Below, one piece after another: positions 32,732 to 44,426 of a stretch of DNA of 64,000 nt (position 1 is the stretch's first letter; each line of letters opens with the position of its first letter). The DNA is from an uncultured Lachnospiraceae bacterium (GTDB lineage: Bacteria > Bacillota > Clostridia > Lachnospirales > Lachnospiraceae). The stretch covers positions 38,104-102,103 of the forward strand of contig CACYMQ010000011.1 of NCBI GenBank assembly GCA_902775555.1. Reading direction: 5' to 3'. A program made the translations under genes and the position numbers. The notes under the pieces are model-generated. The model saw only the letters and a program-made list of their open reading frames with translations. It did no database searches and had not been told where the DNA came from.

Positions 32732-33673
32732 ATGCCTTCCATGCGAAGCATAAAAAGAAGAAAAGAGAGCGTTCAGTCTACGCAGCAGATCACCAAGGCC
32801 ATGAAACTCGTGGCTACGGTCAAGCTGCAGAAGGCACGCTCAAAGGTGGAGGCGAATGCCCCCTACTTTGAGGCGCTCTACAAGACGATCTGCTCCATCA
32901 TGTCAAAGACCCTGGATCTGGATAACCGCTTCCTGAAGGAGGGATCCGACGGGAAGAAGGTGGTGATCGCCATGTCCTCCAACCGTGGTCTTGCGGGAGG
33001 TTATAATTCAAATCTGGTAAAGAAGATCGATTCCTATGGATTTGACAAGGAGAAGACCGTGATCTACGGTCTGGGCCGGAAGGGCATCGAGGGACTGAAG
33101 AGACGCGGTTACCATGTGGAGTGGGATGAATCGGATATCATGAATGAACCGCTTTACAATGACTGCATCGCCATCACTAAGAGCCTGATGAAGGGCTTCG
33201 ATGAGGGGGAGATCGATGAGATCTATGTGGCATATACCGATTTTCAGAATACGGTGACCCACGTACCCACCGTTCGTAAGCTGCTTCCGCTGTCCCGTGA
33301 GGACTTCGATGAAGAATTTGAGTCGTCGCTGGGAGAGTCCAAGGAGGACCGGAATCTGCAGATGAATTACGGTATGTCCGGAAGCGGCATCGAGAAGGAT
33401 ATGGTCATCTTCGGTTCGGTCATGGATCACTATCATCCGGAAGTTAAGATCCTGAATGAGATCATTCCGAAATATATCACGAATATCATTTACGGCGCAT
33501 TCCTGGAAGCAATAGCCAGCGAAAATGCGGCACGTATGCAGGCAATGGATTCCGCTACGGAAAATGCACAGGATATGATCAGTTCGCTGGAACTGCAGTA
33601 TAACCGTGCGCGTCAGGGCTCGATCACACAGGAGCTGACGGAGATCGTAGCCGGCGCGGAGGCGCTGACCTAG
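32732..33673 (+). CDS. atpG: F1 ATP synthase subunit gamma
   Basis: 313 residues, somewhat longer than the usual 285-295. N-terminal RSIKRRKESVQSTQQITKAM and C-terminal AARMQAMDSATENAQDM form the rotor coiled coil. SSNRGLAGGYN is the conserved globular motif. An insertion of about 15 residues around EFESSLGESKEDRNLQ explains the extra length. Confidence 0.94.
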   Translation: MPSMRSIKRRKESVQSTQQITKAMKLVATVKLQKARSKVEANAPYFEALYKTICSIMSKTLDLDNRFLKEGSDGKKVVIAMSSNRGLAGGYNSNLVKKIDSYGFDKEKTVIYGLGRKGIEGLKRRGYHVEWDESDIMNEPLYNDCIAITKSLMKGFDEGEIDEIYVAYTDFQNTVTHVPTVRKLLPLSREDFDEEFESSLGESKEDRNLQMNYGMSGSGIEKDMVIFGSVMDHYHPEVKILNEIIPKYITNIIYGAFLEAIASENAARMQAMDSATENAQDMISSLELQYNRARQGSITQELTEIVAGAEALT

Positions 33674-35191
<1,518 letters not shown>

Positions 35192-35217
35192 TTTTATCCT
35201 GAACAGAGAAGATAAGT

Positions 35218-35622
35218 ATGATAGACAGATTTCAGCTGACAATTATAACACCTGAGAGGGAGTTCTTCCGCGGCGAATCCACATTTGTGGAATTCACTAC
35301 CACCGATGGGGACGTAGGCGTCTATCCGGGACATGTGCCCACTACGGTGGTGCTGGACCCGGGAGTTCTGCGGATCCATAACGGGAAAGAAAAACGGGAG
35401 GCTGCACTCCATTCCGGATTTGCGGAGATCCTTCCGGATAAGATCACGATCCTTGCGGAGGCAGTGGAGTGGCCCGAGGAGATCGATAAGAACCGGGCCG
35501 AAGAGGCAAGGATCCGGGCAGAGCGAAAGCTGGAGGACAGCGCGGCAGACGGAAGCAAGGCGGAACTTGCACTGAAGCGCTCGGTACTCCGTATCCGTAT
35601 GGCGGAAAAGGAAGGAAGATAG
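35218..35622 (+). CDS. atpC: F1 ATP synthase subunit epsilon
   Basis: 134 residues. N-terminal beta-sandwich (LTIITPEREFFRGE, GDVGVYPGHVP, GFAEI) and C-terminal helix-turn-helix rich in Glu/Arg. Last gene of the operon. Confidence 0.93.
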   Translation: MIDRFQLTIITPEREFFRGESTFVEFTTTDGDVGVYPGHVPTTVVLDPGVLRIHNGKEKREAALHSGFAEILPDKITILAEAVEWPEEIDKNRAEEARIRAERKLEDSAADGSKAELALKRSVLRIRMAEKEGR

Positions 35623-35727
35623 GGAAGAAGGGGATCGGCTTAGGCTGTATCCCCTCTTGCCGTTTCATAGAGAACGTGTTTATATATGGTTTTTACAGCC
35701 ATATGATGAAAGGACGGGAACGACTAG

Positions 35728-37686
35728 ATGAAGAAACGAAAACTAAGAAAGCTGACTGCCCTGATCCTTAGTCTGGCCTTTGTACTGAGCCTTACGGCCT
35801 GTGGAAAAGATGAGAAGGCGTCCGTTTCGGGAAAGAAGCTGAATAGCATCTTCGATTTCTTTAATGAGAAGATCGAACCGACTACCGGCGGGATCGACGT
35901 GACAACGGAGCAGCATACAGGCGACGTTGTGGTGGATCCTTCTGTGATCGATCCGCCCTCGACGGACCCGAATGAGTATGCGGATACGGAAAATGAGGAG
36001 CTGAACAAGCTCTTTCATGCATATTTCGAGGAATACGTGACCGAGAATTACATGACCTACCATGACTATATCGTGAACGGGAAGGATTTCAATATCACTC
36101 CGCCCGCAACGGTGAGCTGGGGAGACGCCGGAACCTCAAATGCAACCCTTGAGGAGGACAAGAAGCATATACAGGACTGGATCTCGAAGTTTGAGGCCAT
36201 TGATGTAAAGACACTGACCGAACAGCAGCGGTTTGACTATGATTATGTACTGGAATCCCTGAAGGCAGGGCTGATCTCCTTTGAGAATATCAATATAGGC
36301 TCGTCCTTCTCTCCGATGCGTGGTCTTCAGGCGAATCTCCCGTCTTCCTTTACGGATTTTGTGTTCCGGAACAAGGCGGATGTGGATGCCTATCTGCAGC
36401 TCATGAATGATGTGCCCAGGATCATAGATGATTGTCTGAAGATCGAGCAGGAGCATGTGGATGCCGGATATGCCCTGGAGGACTGTGTGATCGACAAGAT
36501 CATCAGTCAGTGTGATGAGTTCCTGAATGTGAAGGGGAGCGAACATTTCCTGATCGGAAACTTCGACGACACCATAGATACGCTGGACTTCCTGACAGCT
36601 GCGGAGAAGACGGAGTATAAGAAGAAGGACAGGGATGCAGTGAACAATTCCATGCTCCCGACGTATAAGAAGATCAAAGAATTCTTCACGGGATGTAAAG
36701 GGAAGAATAAGATCAAGGGCGGTCTGGTGAATTACCAGGATCACGGAAAGGAACTCTATGAGTATGTGGTGCGTGAGTACTCCGGAAGTGCCAAAACTCC
36801 TGCGGAACTGATCACGTATCTGGAAGAGAAGCAGACGAAGCTGCAAATGGAAATGGCAAAGGTCTACCAGAAGGATCCGGATGGTTTTTCCTATTATCAG
36901 CAGAACAGCAAGACGCTCTTCAACTACCTGTCGGATATGGATGCACAGCAGCTTGTGGACTATCTGATGAAGAATGCCATGGGAGATTTCCCTGAAATGG
37001 ATCCCATAAAATACAAGGCGCTATATTTCTCCAAAAGCATGGAGGAGATCAAGGACTCTACCCTGGCGTATTATCTGCTCCCTGCCCTCGATGATCCGGA
37101 CGGCAATCTGATCCGTGTAAACGGAAAGCATAAAGACGGTATGTGGATCACTCTGGCGCATGAAGGCTGCCCGGGGCATATGTATCAGACAAATTATTAT
37201 CGCAGGACGAATCCGGATCCGGTCCGGATGATCGGGAACGATCTGGGCTATATGGAAGGCTGGGCGGTTTACAGCAGTTACCAGACCCTGAAAAAATGTG
37301 ATTTCAATGGTTCCCAATATGCGGAAACTCTCGGGGAACTGACAAGGATCGAAGAAAGTCTCGGATATCTGTACTACGGACGGATCGATCTGGGTGTTAA
37401 TTATGAAGGCTGGACGCTGGAGGATGTGAAAGGATTTCTTCGTAAGCTCGGCCTGAATGAAAATGCGGCAGAAGAGCTGTACGTCATCTTTGTGGGAGAT
37501 CCGGGAGTGTATCTCAGCTATTCCGTGGGATATTTTGAGATGCAGGACCTCAGGGACTACGCGGAGGAACAGCTGGGGGACAAGTTTAATGCGGTTGATT
37601 ATCACGCTGTGATATTAAATGCAGGACCCTGTAAATACGATCAGCTGAAGAAGAGGGTTGATAAGTATATCCTTGAACAGAAATAG
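35728..37686 (+). CDS. DUF885-family zinc peptidase-like lipoprotein
   Basis: 652 residues. Signal peptide with lipobox LTAC (Cys about 27), a Thr/Pro/Asp-rich linker (about 45-90), then the DUF885 domain to the end. The zinc motif is HEGCPGHMYQ (H478, E479, H484), a HExxxGH signature, with a further Glu in GYMEGWAVY. DUF885 proteins resemble M2/M32-type metallopeptidases; a surface peptidase role is likely but substrates are unknown. AT-rich promoter-like sequence (TATATA near 35682) precedes the gene. Confidence 0.85.
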   Translation: MKKRKLRKLTALILSLAFVLSLTACGKDEKASVSGKKLNSIFDFFNEKIEPTTGGIDVTTEQHTGDVVVDPSVIDPPSTDPNEYADTENEELNKLFHAYFEEYVTENYMTYHDYIVNGKDFNITPPATVSWGDAGTSNATLEEDKKHIQDWISKFEAIDVKTLTEQQRFDYDYVLESLKAGLISFENINIGSSFSPMRGLQANLPSSFTDFVFRNKADVDAYLQLMNDVPRIIDDCLKIEQEHVDAGYALEDCVIDKIISQCDEFLNVKGSEHFLIGNFDDTIDTLDFLTAAEKTEYKKKDRDAVNNSMLPTYKKIKEFFTGCKGKNKIKGGLVNYQDHGKELYEYVVREYSGSAKTPAELITYLEEKQTKLQMEMAKVYQKDPDGFSYYQQNSKTLFNYLSDMDAQQLVDYLMKNAMGDFPEMDPIKYKALYFSKSMEEIKDSTLAYYLLPALDDPDGNLIRVNGKHKDGMWITLAHEGCPGHMYQTNYYRRTNPDPVRMIGNDLGYMEGWAVYSSYQTLKKCDFNGSQYAETLGELTRIEESLGYLYYGRIDLGVNYEGWTLEDVKGFLRKLGLNENAAEELYVIFVGDPGVYLSYSVGYFEMQDLRDYAEEQLGDKFNAVDYHAVILNAGPCKYDQLKKRVDKYILEQK

Positions 37687-37731
37687 GAAAAGAAATAGGA
37701 AAATGTGAGGCCGGCGGCCCCGGAAGAGAAA

Positions 37732-38985
37732 ATGGCGGAAGAGAAAAAGGAACAATCGGATAAGAAGGAACGGGCACTTCTGGTGGCAGTGCAGCTGCCG
37801 AACCGGCCGGATGTTACGCCCCTTCTCCGGGAGCTGGGTGATCTTGCGGAGACAGCAGGCGCAGAGGTTGTGGGAGAAATGGTCCAGCCGAGAGACCGGA
37901 TCGATCCCGGAGCCTATCTCGGAAGCGGAAAGCTGGAGGAACTGCGGGAGCTTGTGCTGGAGACCGGTGCGGACGTGGTGATCACGGATGACGAACTCTC
38001 CCCGGCACAGCAGAAGAACCTGGAACGGGCACTGGATGTCAAGGTGCTGGACCGGACCGGTGTGATCCTGGATATCTTCGCGGCACACGCCCGTACATCG
38101 GAAGGAAAGCTTCAAGTGGAGCTGGCACAGCTTAGGTATCATCTGTCCCGCCTGTCCGGGCAGGGTACGGCTCTGTCCCGTTTGGGAGGAGGGATCGGCA
38201 CCCGCGGACCCGGTGAGAAGAAGCTGGAGCAGGACAGAAGAGCGGTGCGAAGCCGCATCGGACAGCTTCGGAGAGAACTGGAGGATGTGGTGACCCACCG
38301 GGAGCTGAACCGGAAGGAACGGATGAAGAAGGGGATACCGGTCGCTGCGGTGGTGGGCTATACCAATGCGGGGAAATCCACGCTGTGCAATGCCCTGACG
38401 GATGCAGGGATCCTGGCAGAGGACAAGCTCTTCGCCACGCTGGATACCACTACAAGAGAGCTGCTGCTTCCGGGAAAACAGCAGATCCTGATCACGGACA
38501 CCGTCGGATTCATCCGAAAACTCCCGACGGAACTGGTCCGGGCGTTCCGGAGCACATTGGAGGAGGCAGCCTTCGCGGATTACCTGATCCATGTGGTGGA
38601 TGCTTCCGATCCCGAATGGGAGACCTACATGAAGACGGTTTATGAGACCCTTGATCTTCTGGAGATCCGGGAGAAGCCGGTGCTTACGGTCTTTAATAAG
38701 ATGGACAAGGTCGGGGAAGAGGCACATTTTCATGATGACCGGGCAGAGAAGACCGTACGGATCTCCGCCGGTACGGGAGAAGGGCTGGAGGATCTGATGG
38801 ATGCGCTTTCGGAACTGCTCCGAAACGGGAAGAAACGGATCGAGCTGCTGCTGCCCTTTGAGAAAATGTCGCTGCTCTCCGAGATCCGGACGAAGGGAGA
38901 ACTTCTGACGGAGGATTACCGGGCAGAGGGGGTCTACATAGAGGCATATGTGCCTGCGGAGATCTATTATCGCATAAAGGTGTGA
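37732..38985 (+). CDS. hflX: GTPase HflX
   Basis: 417 residues from ATG 37732; GTG 37705 is an in-frame alternative. HflX features: N-terminal glycine-rich nucleotide-binding domain (PGAYLGSGKLEEL), helical arm SRLGGGIGTRGPGEKKLE, then G1 GYTNAGKST, G3 DTVGFI, G4 FNKMDK and a small C-terminal domain. HflX splits stalled or stressed 70S ribosomes. Confidence 0.92.
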   Translation: MAEEKKEQSDKKERALLVAVQLPNRPDVTPLLRELGDLAETAGAEVVGEMVQPRDRIDPGAYLGSGKLEELRELVLETGADVVITDDELSPAQQKNLERALDVKVLDRTGVILDIFAAHARTSEGKLQVELAQLRYHLSRLSGQGTALSRLGGGIGTRGPGEKKLEQDRRAVRSRIGQLRRELEDVVTHRELNRKERMKKGIPVAAVVGYTNAGKSTLCNALTDAGILAEDKLFATLDTTTRELLLPGKQQILITDTVGFIRKLPTELVRAFRSTLEEAAFADYLIHVVDASDPEWETYMKTVYETLDLLEIREKPVLTVFNKMDKVGEEAHFHDDRAEKTVRISAGTGEGLEDLMDALSELLRNGKKRIELLLPFEKMSLLSEIRTKGELLTEDYRAEGVYIEAYVPAEIYYRIKV

Positions 38986-39099
38986 GGATCCGGCGTGAAA
39001 TTTGTGGAATATGTACTCTGTGAAAAGTCATGGAGATGTGATAGAATGAGGAAACTGCCCGAACTTCGGGCGTGGGAGTAACAGAGAGGAGACATAGTT

Positions 39100-40383
39100 A
39101 TGAAGTCGTACAGGGAAATGACAAAGGAAGAACTGAAGAGTGAGCTTTCAGAGCTCAAGGCACAGTACAGGAAATTCCAGGAAATGGATCTCGCACTGGA
39201 TATGAGCCGCGGCAAGCCGTGCAGAGAACAGCTGGATCTGTCCATGGGGATGATGGATGCCCTGAACTCGGGCGTGGATCTTTCCTGCGAGGACGGAACG
39301 GACTGCCGGAACTACGGTGTGCTGACAGGAATCCATGAGGCGAAGGTTCTTCTTGCGGATATGATGGAGAACAATCCGGATAATATCATCATTTACGGCA
39401 ACTCGTCGCTGAATGTAATGTATGATACGGTTTCCAGAGCCATGACACATGGTATCCTCGGTAATACTCCCTGGTGCAAGCTGGACAAGGTGAAGTTCCT
39501 GTGTCCGGTTCCCGGATATGACAGACATTTTGCCATCACCGAGTATTTCGGGATCGAGATGATACCGGTAGCCATGACACCGGCCGGTCCGGATATGGAT
39601 GTCGTGGAAAAACTGGTTGCGGAGGATGAGACCATCAAGGGTATCTGGTGCGTGCCGAAGTATTCCAATCCGCAGGGTTATTCCTACTCGGATGAGACGG
39701 TTCGCCGTTTTGCGCGCCTGAAGCCGGCGGCAAAGGATTTCCGGATCTTCTGGGACAATGCATATGGGATCCATCATCTGTATGACGATGATCAGGATTA
39801 TCTGATCGAGATCCTTGCCGAGTGTAAGCGGGCAGGGAATCCGGATCTGGTATATAAATTCGCTTCCACATCCAAGATCACATTCCCGGGAAGCGGGATC
39901 GCAGCGCTTGCTACATCTCCGAACAACCTGGAGGATATCATGAAGCAGATGAAGAATCAGACCATCGGTCATGATAAGGTAAATCAGCTGCGGCATGTAC
40001 GGTTCTTCGGTGACATCCACGGCATGACGGAGCATATGCGTAAGCATGCGGATATCATCCGTCCGAAGTTTGAAGCGGTTGAGGAGATCTTCGACCGTGA
40101 GCTGGGAGGCCTTGAGATCGGTGAGTGGACGAAGCCGAAGGGCGGGTATTTCATCAGCTTTGATGCGCTTCCGGGCTGTGCAAAGGAGATCGTATCCCGT
40201 GCCAAGAAAGCAGGTGTTACCATGACCGGTGCCGGTGCGACCTGGCCGTATGGAAAGGATCCGCAGGATTCCAACATCCGTGTGGCTCCGACCTATCCGA
40301 CACTGGAGGATCTGAAGGTGGCAGCGGAGCTCTTTACCCTGTGTGTAAAGATCGTCAGTGCAGAGAAGCTTCTGGGGGAGTAA
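39100..40383 (+). CDS. Aminotransferase, Asp_aminotransf (PF12897) type
   Basis: 427 residues. Begins EMTKEELKSELSELKAQY, then LDMSRGKPCREQLDLS, CPVPGYDRHF, YSNPQGYSYSDETVRR, FWDNAYGIHHL and PLP lysine in FASTSKITFPGSGIA. This type of PLP enzyme is annotated as putative aspartate aminotransferase and is distinct from class-I enzymes; the real amino donor is uncertain. The pseudouridine synthase gene starts 9 bp later. Confidence 0.85.
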   Translation: MKSYREMTKEELKSELSELKAQYRKFQEMDLALDMSRGKPCREQLDLSMGMMDALNSGVDLSCEDGTDCRNYGVLTGIHEAKVLLADMMENNPDNIIIYGNSSLNVMYDTVSRAMTHGILGNTPWCKLDKVKFLCPVPGYDRHFAITEYFGIEMIPVAMTPAGPDMDVVEKLVAEDETIKGIWCVPKYSNPQGYSYSDETVRRFARLKPAAKDFRIFWDNAYGIHHLYDDDQDYLIEILAECKRAGNPDLVYKFASTSKITFPGSGIAALATSPNNLEDIMKQMKNQTIGHDKVNQLRHVRFFGDIHGMTEHMRKHADIIRPKFEAVEEIFDRELGGLEIGEWTKPKGGYFISFDALPGCAKEIVSRAKKAGVTMTGAGATWPYGKDPQDSNIRVAPTYPTLEDLKVAAELFTLCVKIVSAEKLLGE

Positions 40384-40392
40384 GAGGGATAT

Positions 40393-41289
40393 ATGAAACC
40401 CGAGATCATATATGAAGATGAATATATGCTTGCAGCCATCAAGCCCTACGGTGTGCCTGCCCAGGCGGATCATTCCAACCGGGAGGACATGCTGAGCATC
40501 CTGAAGAATGATCTCTATGACCGTTCCGGTAAGGATGAGGAGCCGTATCTGGCGGTGATCAACCGGTTGGACCGGCCGGTATCGGGCATCATGCTCTTCG
40601 CCAAGAGTGAAGAGGCGGCTGCGAAGCTGTCGGATCTTCTGCAGGACAGGAAGATCGAGAAGAGCTATCAGGCAGTGGTCCGGGGAGAGGTTCCGGAGGA
40701 CGAAGGAACCCTGACGGACTGGCTGCTCTTTGATAAGAAGGAGAATGTGTCCAGGGTAGTCCCGGAGGGGACGAAGGGCGCGAAGAAGGCTGAGCTTTCT
40801 TACGAGGTACTGGATATCCTGGATACGGACGAAGGAACCTTCACTTACCTTCTGGTCCATTTGATGACCGGACGGCATCATCAGATCCGCTGTCAGCTGG
40901 CGCATGCCGGCTATCCCATCCGGGGAGATGTGAAGTACGGCCCGGAAGCAGGGAAGAATGCGGGAAAGACCGACGGGTCGCAGGGCGTTGGAAAGACCGG
41001 CGGACCGCAGAGTGCGGGAAAATCGGGCGGACCGCAGGGCGCGGGAAAGTCCGGCGGACCGCAGAGTGCGGGAAAGTCCGGCGGACCGCAGGGTGCGGGA
41101 AAGTCCGGGAGCCCGTGGGCTGCAGGAAAAGGCAGACGGAAGAACGGTGGCAGAAAGACGCCGGAGATCGGGCTCTACAGCACCCGGATCGTATTTACCC
41201 ATCCCTATACGGGAGAGGAAGTATTCCTGCACCGGGAACCGGAAGGCTCCTCCTTTGAACTGCTGGATGCGGAGGACCCCGACTGGTAG
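40393..41289 (+). CDS. RluA-family pseudouridine synthase with 9-residue repeat insert
   Basis: 298 residues. Catalytic Asp in VINRLDRPVSGIMLFAKS (RLD motif), then KSYQAVV and LMTGRHHQIRCQLAHAGYPI. Between GDVKYGPE and the final strand IVFTHPYTGEEVFLHREPE is a low-complexity insert (about 189-242) of six 9-residue units, consensus SAGKSGGPQ, ending in a basic GKGRRKNGGRK. Members isomerise uridine in rRNA or tRNA; the insert may add RNA binding. Targets are not known. Confidence 0.85.
   Translation: MKPEIIYEDEYMLAAIKPYGVPAQADHSNREDMLSILKNDLYDRSGKDEEPYLAVINRLDRPVSGIMLFAKSEEAAAKLSDLLQDRKIEKSYQAVVRGEVPEDEGTLTDWLLFDKKENVSRVVPEGTKGAKKAELSYEVLDILDTDEGTFTYLLVHLMTGRHHQIRCQLAHAGYPIRGDVKYGPEAGKNAGKTDGSQGVGKTGGPQSAGKSGGPQGAGKSGGPQSAGKSGGPQGAGKSGSPWAAGKGRRKNGGRKTPEIGLYSTRIVFTHPYTGEEVFLHREPEGSSFELLDAEDPDW
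40957..41118 (+). repeat. 27-bp coding minisatellite, six copies
   Basis: 162 bp, six in-frame units of 27 bp (GCGGGAAAGTCCGGCGGACC core), within the pseudouridine synthase gene. Units 3 to 5 are nearly identical, indicating recent slippage. Copy number changes would keep the frame. Confidence 0.88.
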
Positions 41290-41295
41290 GACTCA

Positions 41296-41482
41296 TGTCA
41301 TCCTGAGCGAAGCAGGTGTCATCCTGAGCGAAGCGAAGGATCTTGGGCCGAAAGATTCTTCGTCGCTACGCTCCTCAGAATGACAGCAGGGTGTCATCCT
41401 GAGCGAAGCAGGTGTCATCCTGAGCGAAGCGAAGGATCTTGGACCGAAAGATTCTTCGTCGCTACGCTCCTCAGAATGACAA
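41296..41482. repeat. R2 repeat cluster upstream of proS
   Basis: Two consecutive blocks, each with a half unit (TGTCATCCTGAGCGAAGC) followed by a full unit ending GCTCCTCAGAATGACA; both nearly identical over about 93 bp. Confidence 0.9.
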
Positions 41483-41551
41483 CAGGAAGAAGCTAAGGCG
41501 CTTACCCGGCGCCTGCATATAGAAAGAATAAAAAATGAGAGGGAAAGACTC

Positions 41552-42988
41552 ATGGCAAATGACAAGAAAATGGTAGAAGCGATCACCTCAATGGAGGAAG
41601 ATTTCGCGCAGTGGTATACGGATGTGGTCCTGAAGGCAGACCTGACAGGATACACCAGTGTAAAAGGATTCATGGTACTGAAGCCGGCAGGCTATGCGAT
41701 CTGGGAACTGATCCAGAGCCAGCTGGATGCCCGCTTTAAGGCTACGGGAGTGGAAAATGTATATCTTCCCCTGATGATCCCGGAGAGCCTCCTTGAAAAG
41801 GAGAAGGATCACGTAGAAGGATTTGCTCCCGAGGTGGCATGGGTGACCCATGGCGGAAGCTCCAAGCTGCAGGAGAGAATGTGCGTAAGACCGACCTCCG
41901 AGACACTGTTCTGCGACTTCTATCAGAAGGATATCACCTCCTATCGTGACCTTCCGAAGGTGTACAATCAGTGGTGCTCCGTAGTCCGTTGGGAGAAGGA
42001 GACCCGCCCGTTCCTGCGTTCCAGAGAGTTCCTGTGGCAGGAAGGCCACACGGCACATGCTACGGCTGAGGAAGCAGAGGCACGTACGGAGCAGATGTTA
42101 AATGTCTATGCGGATTTCTGTGAGGAAGTACTTGCTATTCCCATGATCCGCGGACAGAAGACAGAGAAGGAGAAGTTCGCCGGTGCCGTGGCAACCTATA
42201 CCATCGAAGCGCTGATGCATGACGGTAAGGCACTGCAGTCCGGAACCAGCCACAATTTCGGTGACGGATTTGCGAAGGCTTTCGGCGTACAGTATACGGA
42301 TAAGGACAATACCCTGAAGTATGTTCACCAGACCAGCTGGGGTGTAACGACCCGTCTGATCGGTGCGGTGATCATGGTTCACGGTGACAATAACGGACTG
42401 GTGCTTCCTCCGAAGGTAGCGCCCACACAGGTGATGATCATCCCCATCCAGCAGAAGAAGGAAGGCGTTCTTGAGGCTGCCGAGGATCTGCGTCAGAAGC
42501 TGGCTTCGAAGGTCAGAGTCGGAGTGGACAGGACCGATAAGTCCCCCGGATTCAAATTCGCAGAGCAGGAGATGAGAGGCATCCCGGTTCGTATCGAGGT
42601 AGGTCCGAGAGACCTTGCAAACGGTGAAGCTGTCGTAGTCCGGAGAGACAACGGAGAGAAGCAGACCGTGAAGCTGGATCAGCTGGAGACACTGATCCCG
42701 GAACTTCTGGATACCATTCAGAAGGATATGCTGGAGAAAGCACGTGTTCACAGAGACGAGCATACCTACAGCGTAAAGGATTATAACGAGTTCAAGGAAA
42801 CCATAGAGAATAAGCCCGGCTTTATCAAGGCTATGTGGTGCGGAGACCGTGCCTGTGAGGATGCCATTAAGGAAGAGACAGGTGCTACGGCACGCTGCAT
42901 GCCCTTTGACCAGGAGCATATCGCAGATACCTGTGTTTACTGCGGTAAGGAAGCGAAGAAGATGGTATACTTCGGCCGGGCATATTAA
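41552..42988 (+). CDS. proS: Prolyl-tRNA synthetase, archaeal/eukaryotic type
   Basis: 478 residues, the length of class-3 ProS. Class II motifs: motif 1 [13 protein letters not shown], motif 2 [22 protein letters not shown], motif 3 [16 protein letters not shown]; the anticodon-binding domain follows. The C-terminal zinc-binding-like region keeps four cysteines ([17 protein letters not shown]) and ends in the characteristic YFGRAY. It charges tRNA-Pro. No insertion (editing) domain is present, as usual for this type. No T-box leader could be recognised upstream. Confidence 0.95.
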   Translation: MANDKKMVEAITSMEEDFAQWYTDVVLKADLTGYTSVKGFMVLKPAGYAIWELIQSQLDARFKATGVENVYLPLMIPESLLEKEKDHVEGFAPEVAWVTHGGSSKLQERMCVRPTSETLFCDFYQKDITSYRDLPKVYNQWCSVVRWEKETRPFLRSREFLWQEGHTAHATAEEAEARTEQMLNVYADFCEEVLAIPMIRGQKTEKEKFAGAVATYTIEALMHDGKALQSGTSHNFGDGFAKAFGVQYTDKDNTLKYVHQTSWGVTTRLIGAVIMVHGDNNGLVLPPKVAPTQVMIIPIQQKKEGVLEAAEDLRQKLASKVRVGVDRTDKSPGFKFAEQEMRGIPVRIEVGPRDLANGEAVVVRRDNGEKQTVKLDQLETLIPELLDTIQKDMLEKARVHRDEHTYSVKDYNEFKETIENKPGFIKAMWCGDRACEDAIKEETGATARCMPFDQEHIADTCVYCGKEAKKMVYFGRAY

Positions 42989-43002
42989 AAGGACGGAGAA
43001 TT

Positions 43003-44343
43003 ATGACGATCCGGATCCCACAGGATGTTTTGTGGATACTGAATAAACTGAATCAGGCAGGCCATGAGGCTTATGTGGTCGGCGGATGTGTGAGAGACAG
43101 CCTGATGGGGCGGGAACCCAATGACTGGGATATCACTACCGATGCGGAACCGCTTCAGGTGAAGGGACTCTTTCGCCGGACGATCGATACGGGGCTGCAG
43201 CACGGCACCGTGACGGTCATGAATCACGGGGTGGGTTACGAAGTGACCACCTACCGGCTGGACGGAGAGTATGATGATCACCGGAGACCGGACAGCGTCA
43301 CATTTTCAAAGAATCTGGCGGATGATCTGATGCGGAGGGATTTCACCATCAATGCCATGGCATATCACCCGGAGAAGGGGCTTGTGGATCTTTACGGCGG
43401 GACAGAGGATCTGGAAGAGAAAAGGATCCGGGCCGTGGGGGATCCGGATGCAAGATTTAATGAGGATGCACTGAGGATCCTTCGGGCAGTGCGCTTTGCC
43501 GCACAGCTGGGCTTTCAGATCGAGCCGGAGACCCGGGAAGCCATCAGGAAGCATGTGAAGGAGCTGTCCTTCGTCAGCATAGAGCGGATCGAGACCGAGC
43601 TTACGAAGCTGATCTGCTCCCCTCACCCGGAGGAAATGGAGGAGCTCTGTCAGCTGGGGATCACGTCGGTGATCCTTCCGGAATTTGACCGGATGATGGA
43701 GACACCGCAGAATACTCCGTATCATTACACGGATGTGGGGCATCATACCATCGCCGTTATGCAGCATGTGTCACCCACGAAGGTCATGCGGTATGCGGCT
43801 CTTCTCCATGATGTGGCAAAGCCGGACTGCAGGTTCACGGATGAACAGGGGGTGGACCATTTCTACGGACATCCCGTGAAAGGGGAACCAATGGCCAGGT
43901 CCGTCATGAAGAGACTCAGGCTGGACAATAAGACCATAGATGAGGCGTCCCTTCTGGTGCGCTGGCATGACTTCGGGCTGAAGGGAGACCTGACGGAGAA
44001 GACCTTCCGAAAAGGCGTTTCGAAGATGGGACTGGAACATTTTCCCGCGTATCTGGAGATCAGACGTGCGGACATGGATGGTCAGAGTGACTATCATAAG
44101 GAAGAGAAGGAAGAGGGCTTCCGGCGGATCCTTGAGATGTATGAGAAGCTGCTGGAAGAGAAACCGGCGCTTACGATAAAGGATCTGGCGGTAAACGGGA
44201 AGGATCTGATGGAGATCGGCATTCCGGCCGGCCCGAAGCTGGGTGGAACGCTGAAAGCGCTGCTGGATCTTGTTTTGGAGGACCCGGCCAGGAATACCCG
44301 GGAGGAACTGCTCCGGGAAGCCGGGCAGATGGAAATATCGTGA
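43003..44343 (+). CDS. cca: CCA tRNA nucleotidyltransferase (or polyA polymerase-type), HD domain
   Basis: 446 residues. Class II nucleotidyltransferase core: VVGGCVRDSLMGREPNDWDI (GG and DxD-like carboxylates), RRDFTINAMAYHP, ARFNEDALRILRAVRFAAQL, and an HD domain (LLHDVAKP, followed by H in GHPVKGE). It adds or repairs the 3' CCA end of tRNA. It is 14 bp after proS, so two tRNA-maturation functions share a transcript. Confidence 0.9.
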   Translation: MTIRIPQDVLWILNKLNQAGHEAYVVGGCVRDSLMGREPNDWDITTDAEPLQVKGLFRRTIDTGLQHGTVTVMNHGVGYEVTTYRLDGEYDDHRRPDSVTFSKNLADDLMRRDFTINAMAYHPEKGLVDLYGGTEDLEEKRIRAVGDPDARFNEDALRILRAVRFAAQLGFQIEPETREAIRKHVKELSFVSIERIETELTKLICSPHPEEMEELCQLGITSVILPEFDRMMETPQNTPYHYTDVGHHTIAVMQHVSPTKVMRYAALLHDVAKPDCRFTDEQGVDHFYGHPVKGEPMARSVMKRLRLDNKTIDEASLLVRWHDFGLKGDLTEKTFRKGVSKMGLEHFPAYLEIRRADMDGQSDYHKEEKEEGFRRILEMYEKLLEEKPALTIKDLAVNGKDLMEIGIPAGPKLGGTLKALLDLVLEDPARNTREELLREAGQMEIS

Positions 44344-44368
44344 CATTTTCGGATAATAATGCTACAAT
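44340..44368 (+). promoter_or_regulatory. Promoter of phosphoglucomutase gene
   Basis: GTGACA (44340-44345), 17-bp spacer, TACAAT (44363-44368). The -35 overlaps the stop codon of cca. Confidence 0.6.
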
Positions 44369-44426
44369 ACATAGGACTGTGTTGAAAAAGCAGAATGACA
44401 GCGATTAAATTCAGGAGGCTTAGGAT

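Noticed and set aside
39148-41232. 694-codon antisense open frame across the aminotransferase and pseudouridine synthase
   Set aside because: Composition is that of a complement shadow, and it includes the complement of the minisatellite.
41483-41551. T-box leader for proS
   Set aside because: No specifier stem or T-box core sequence is visible in the 70 bp available.
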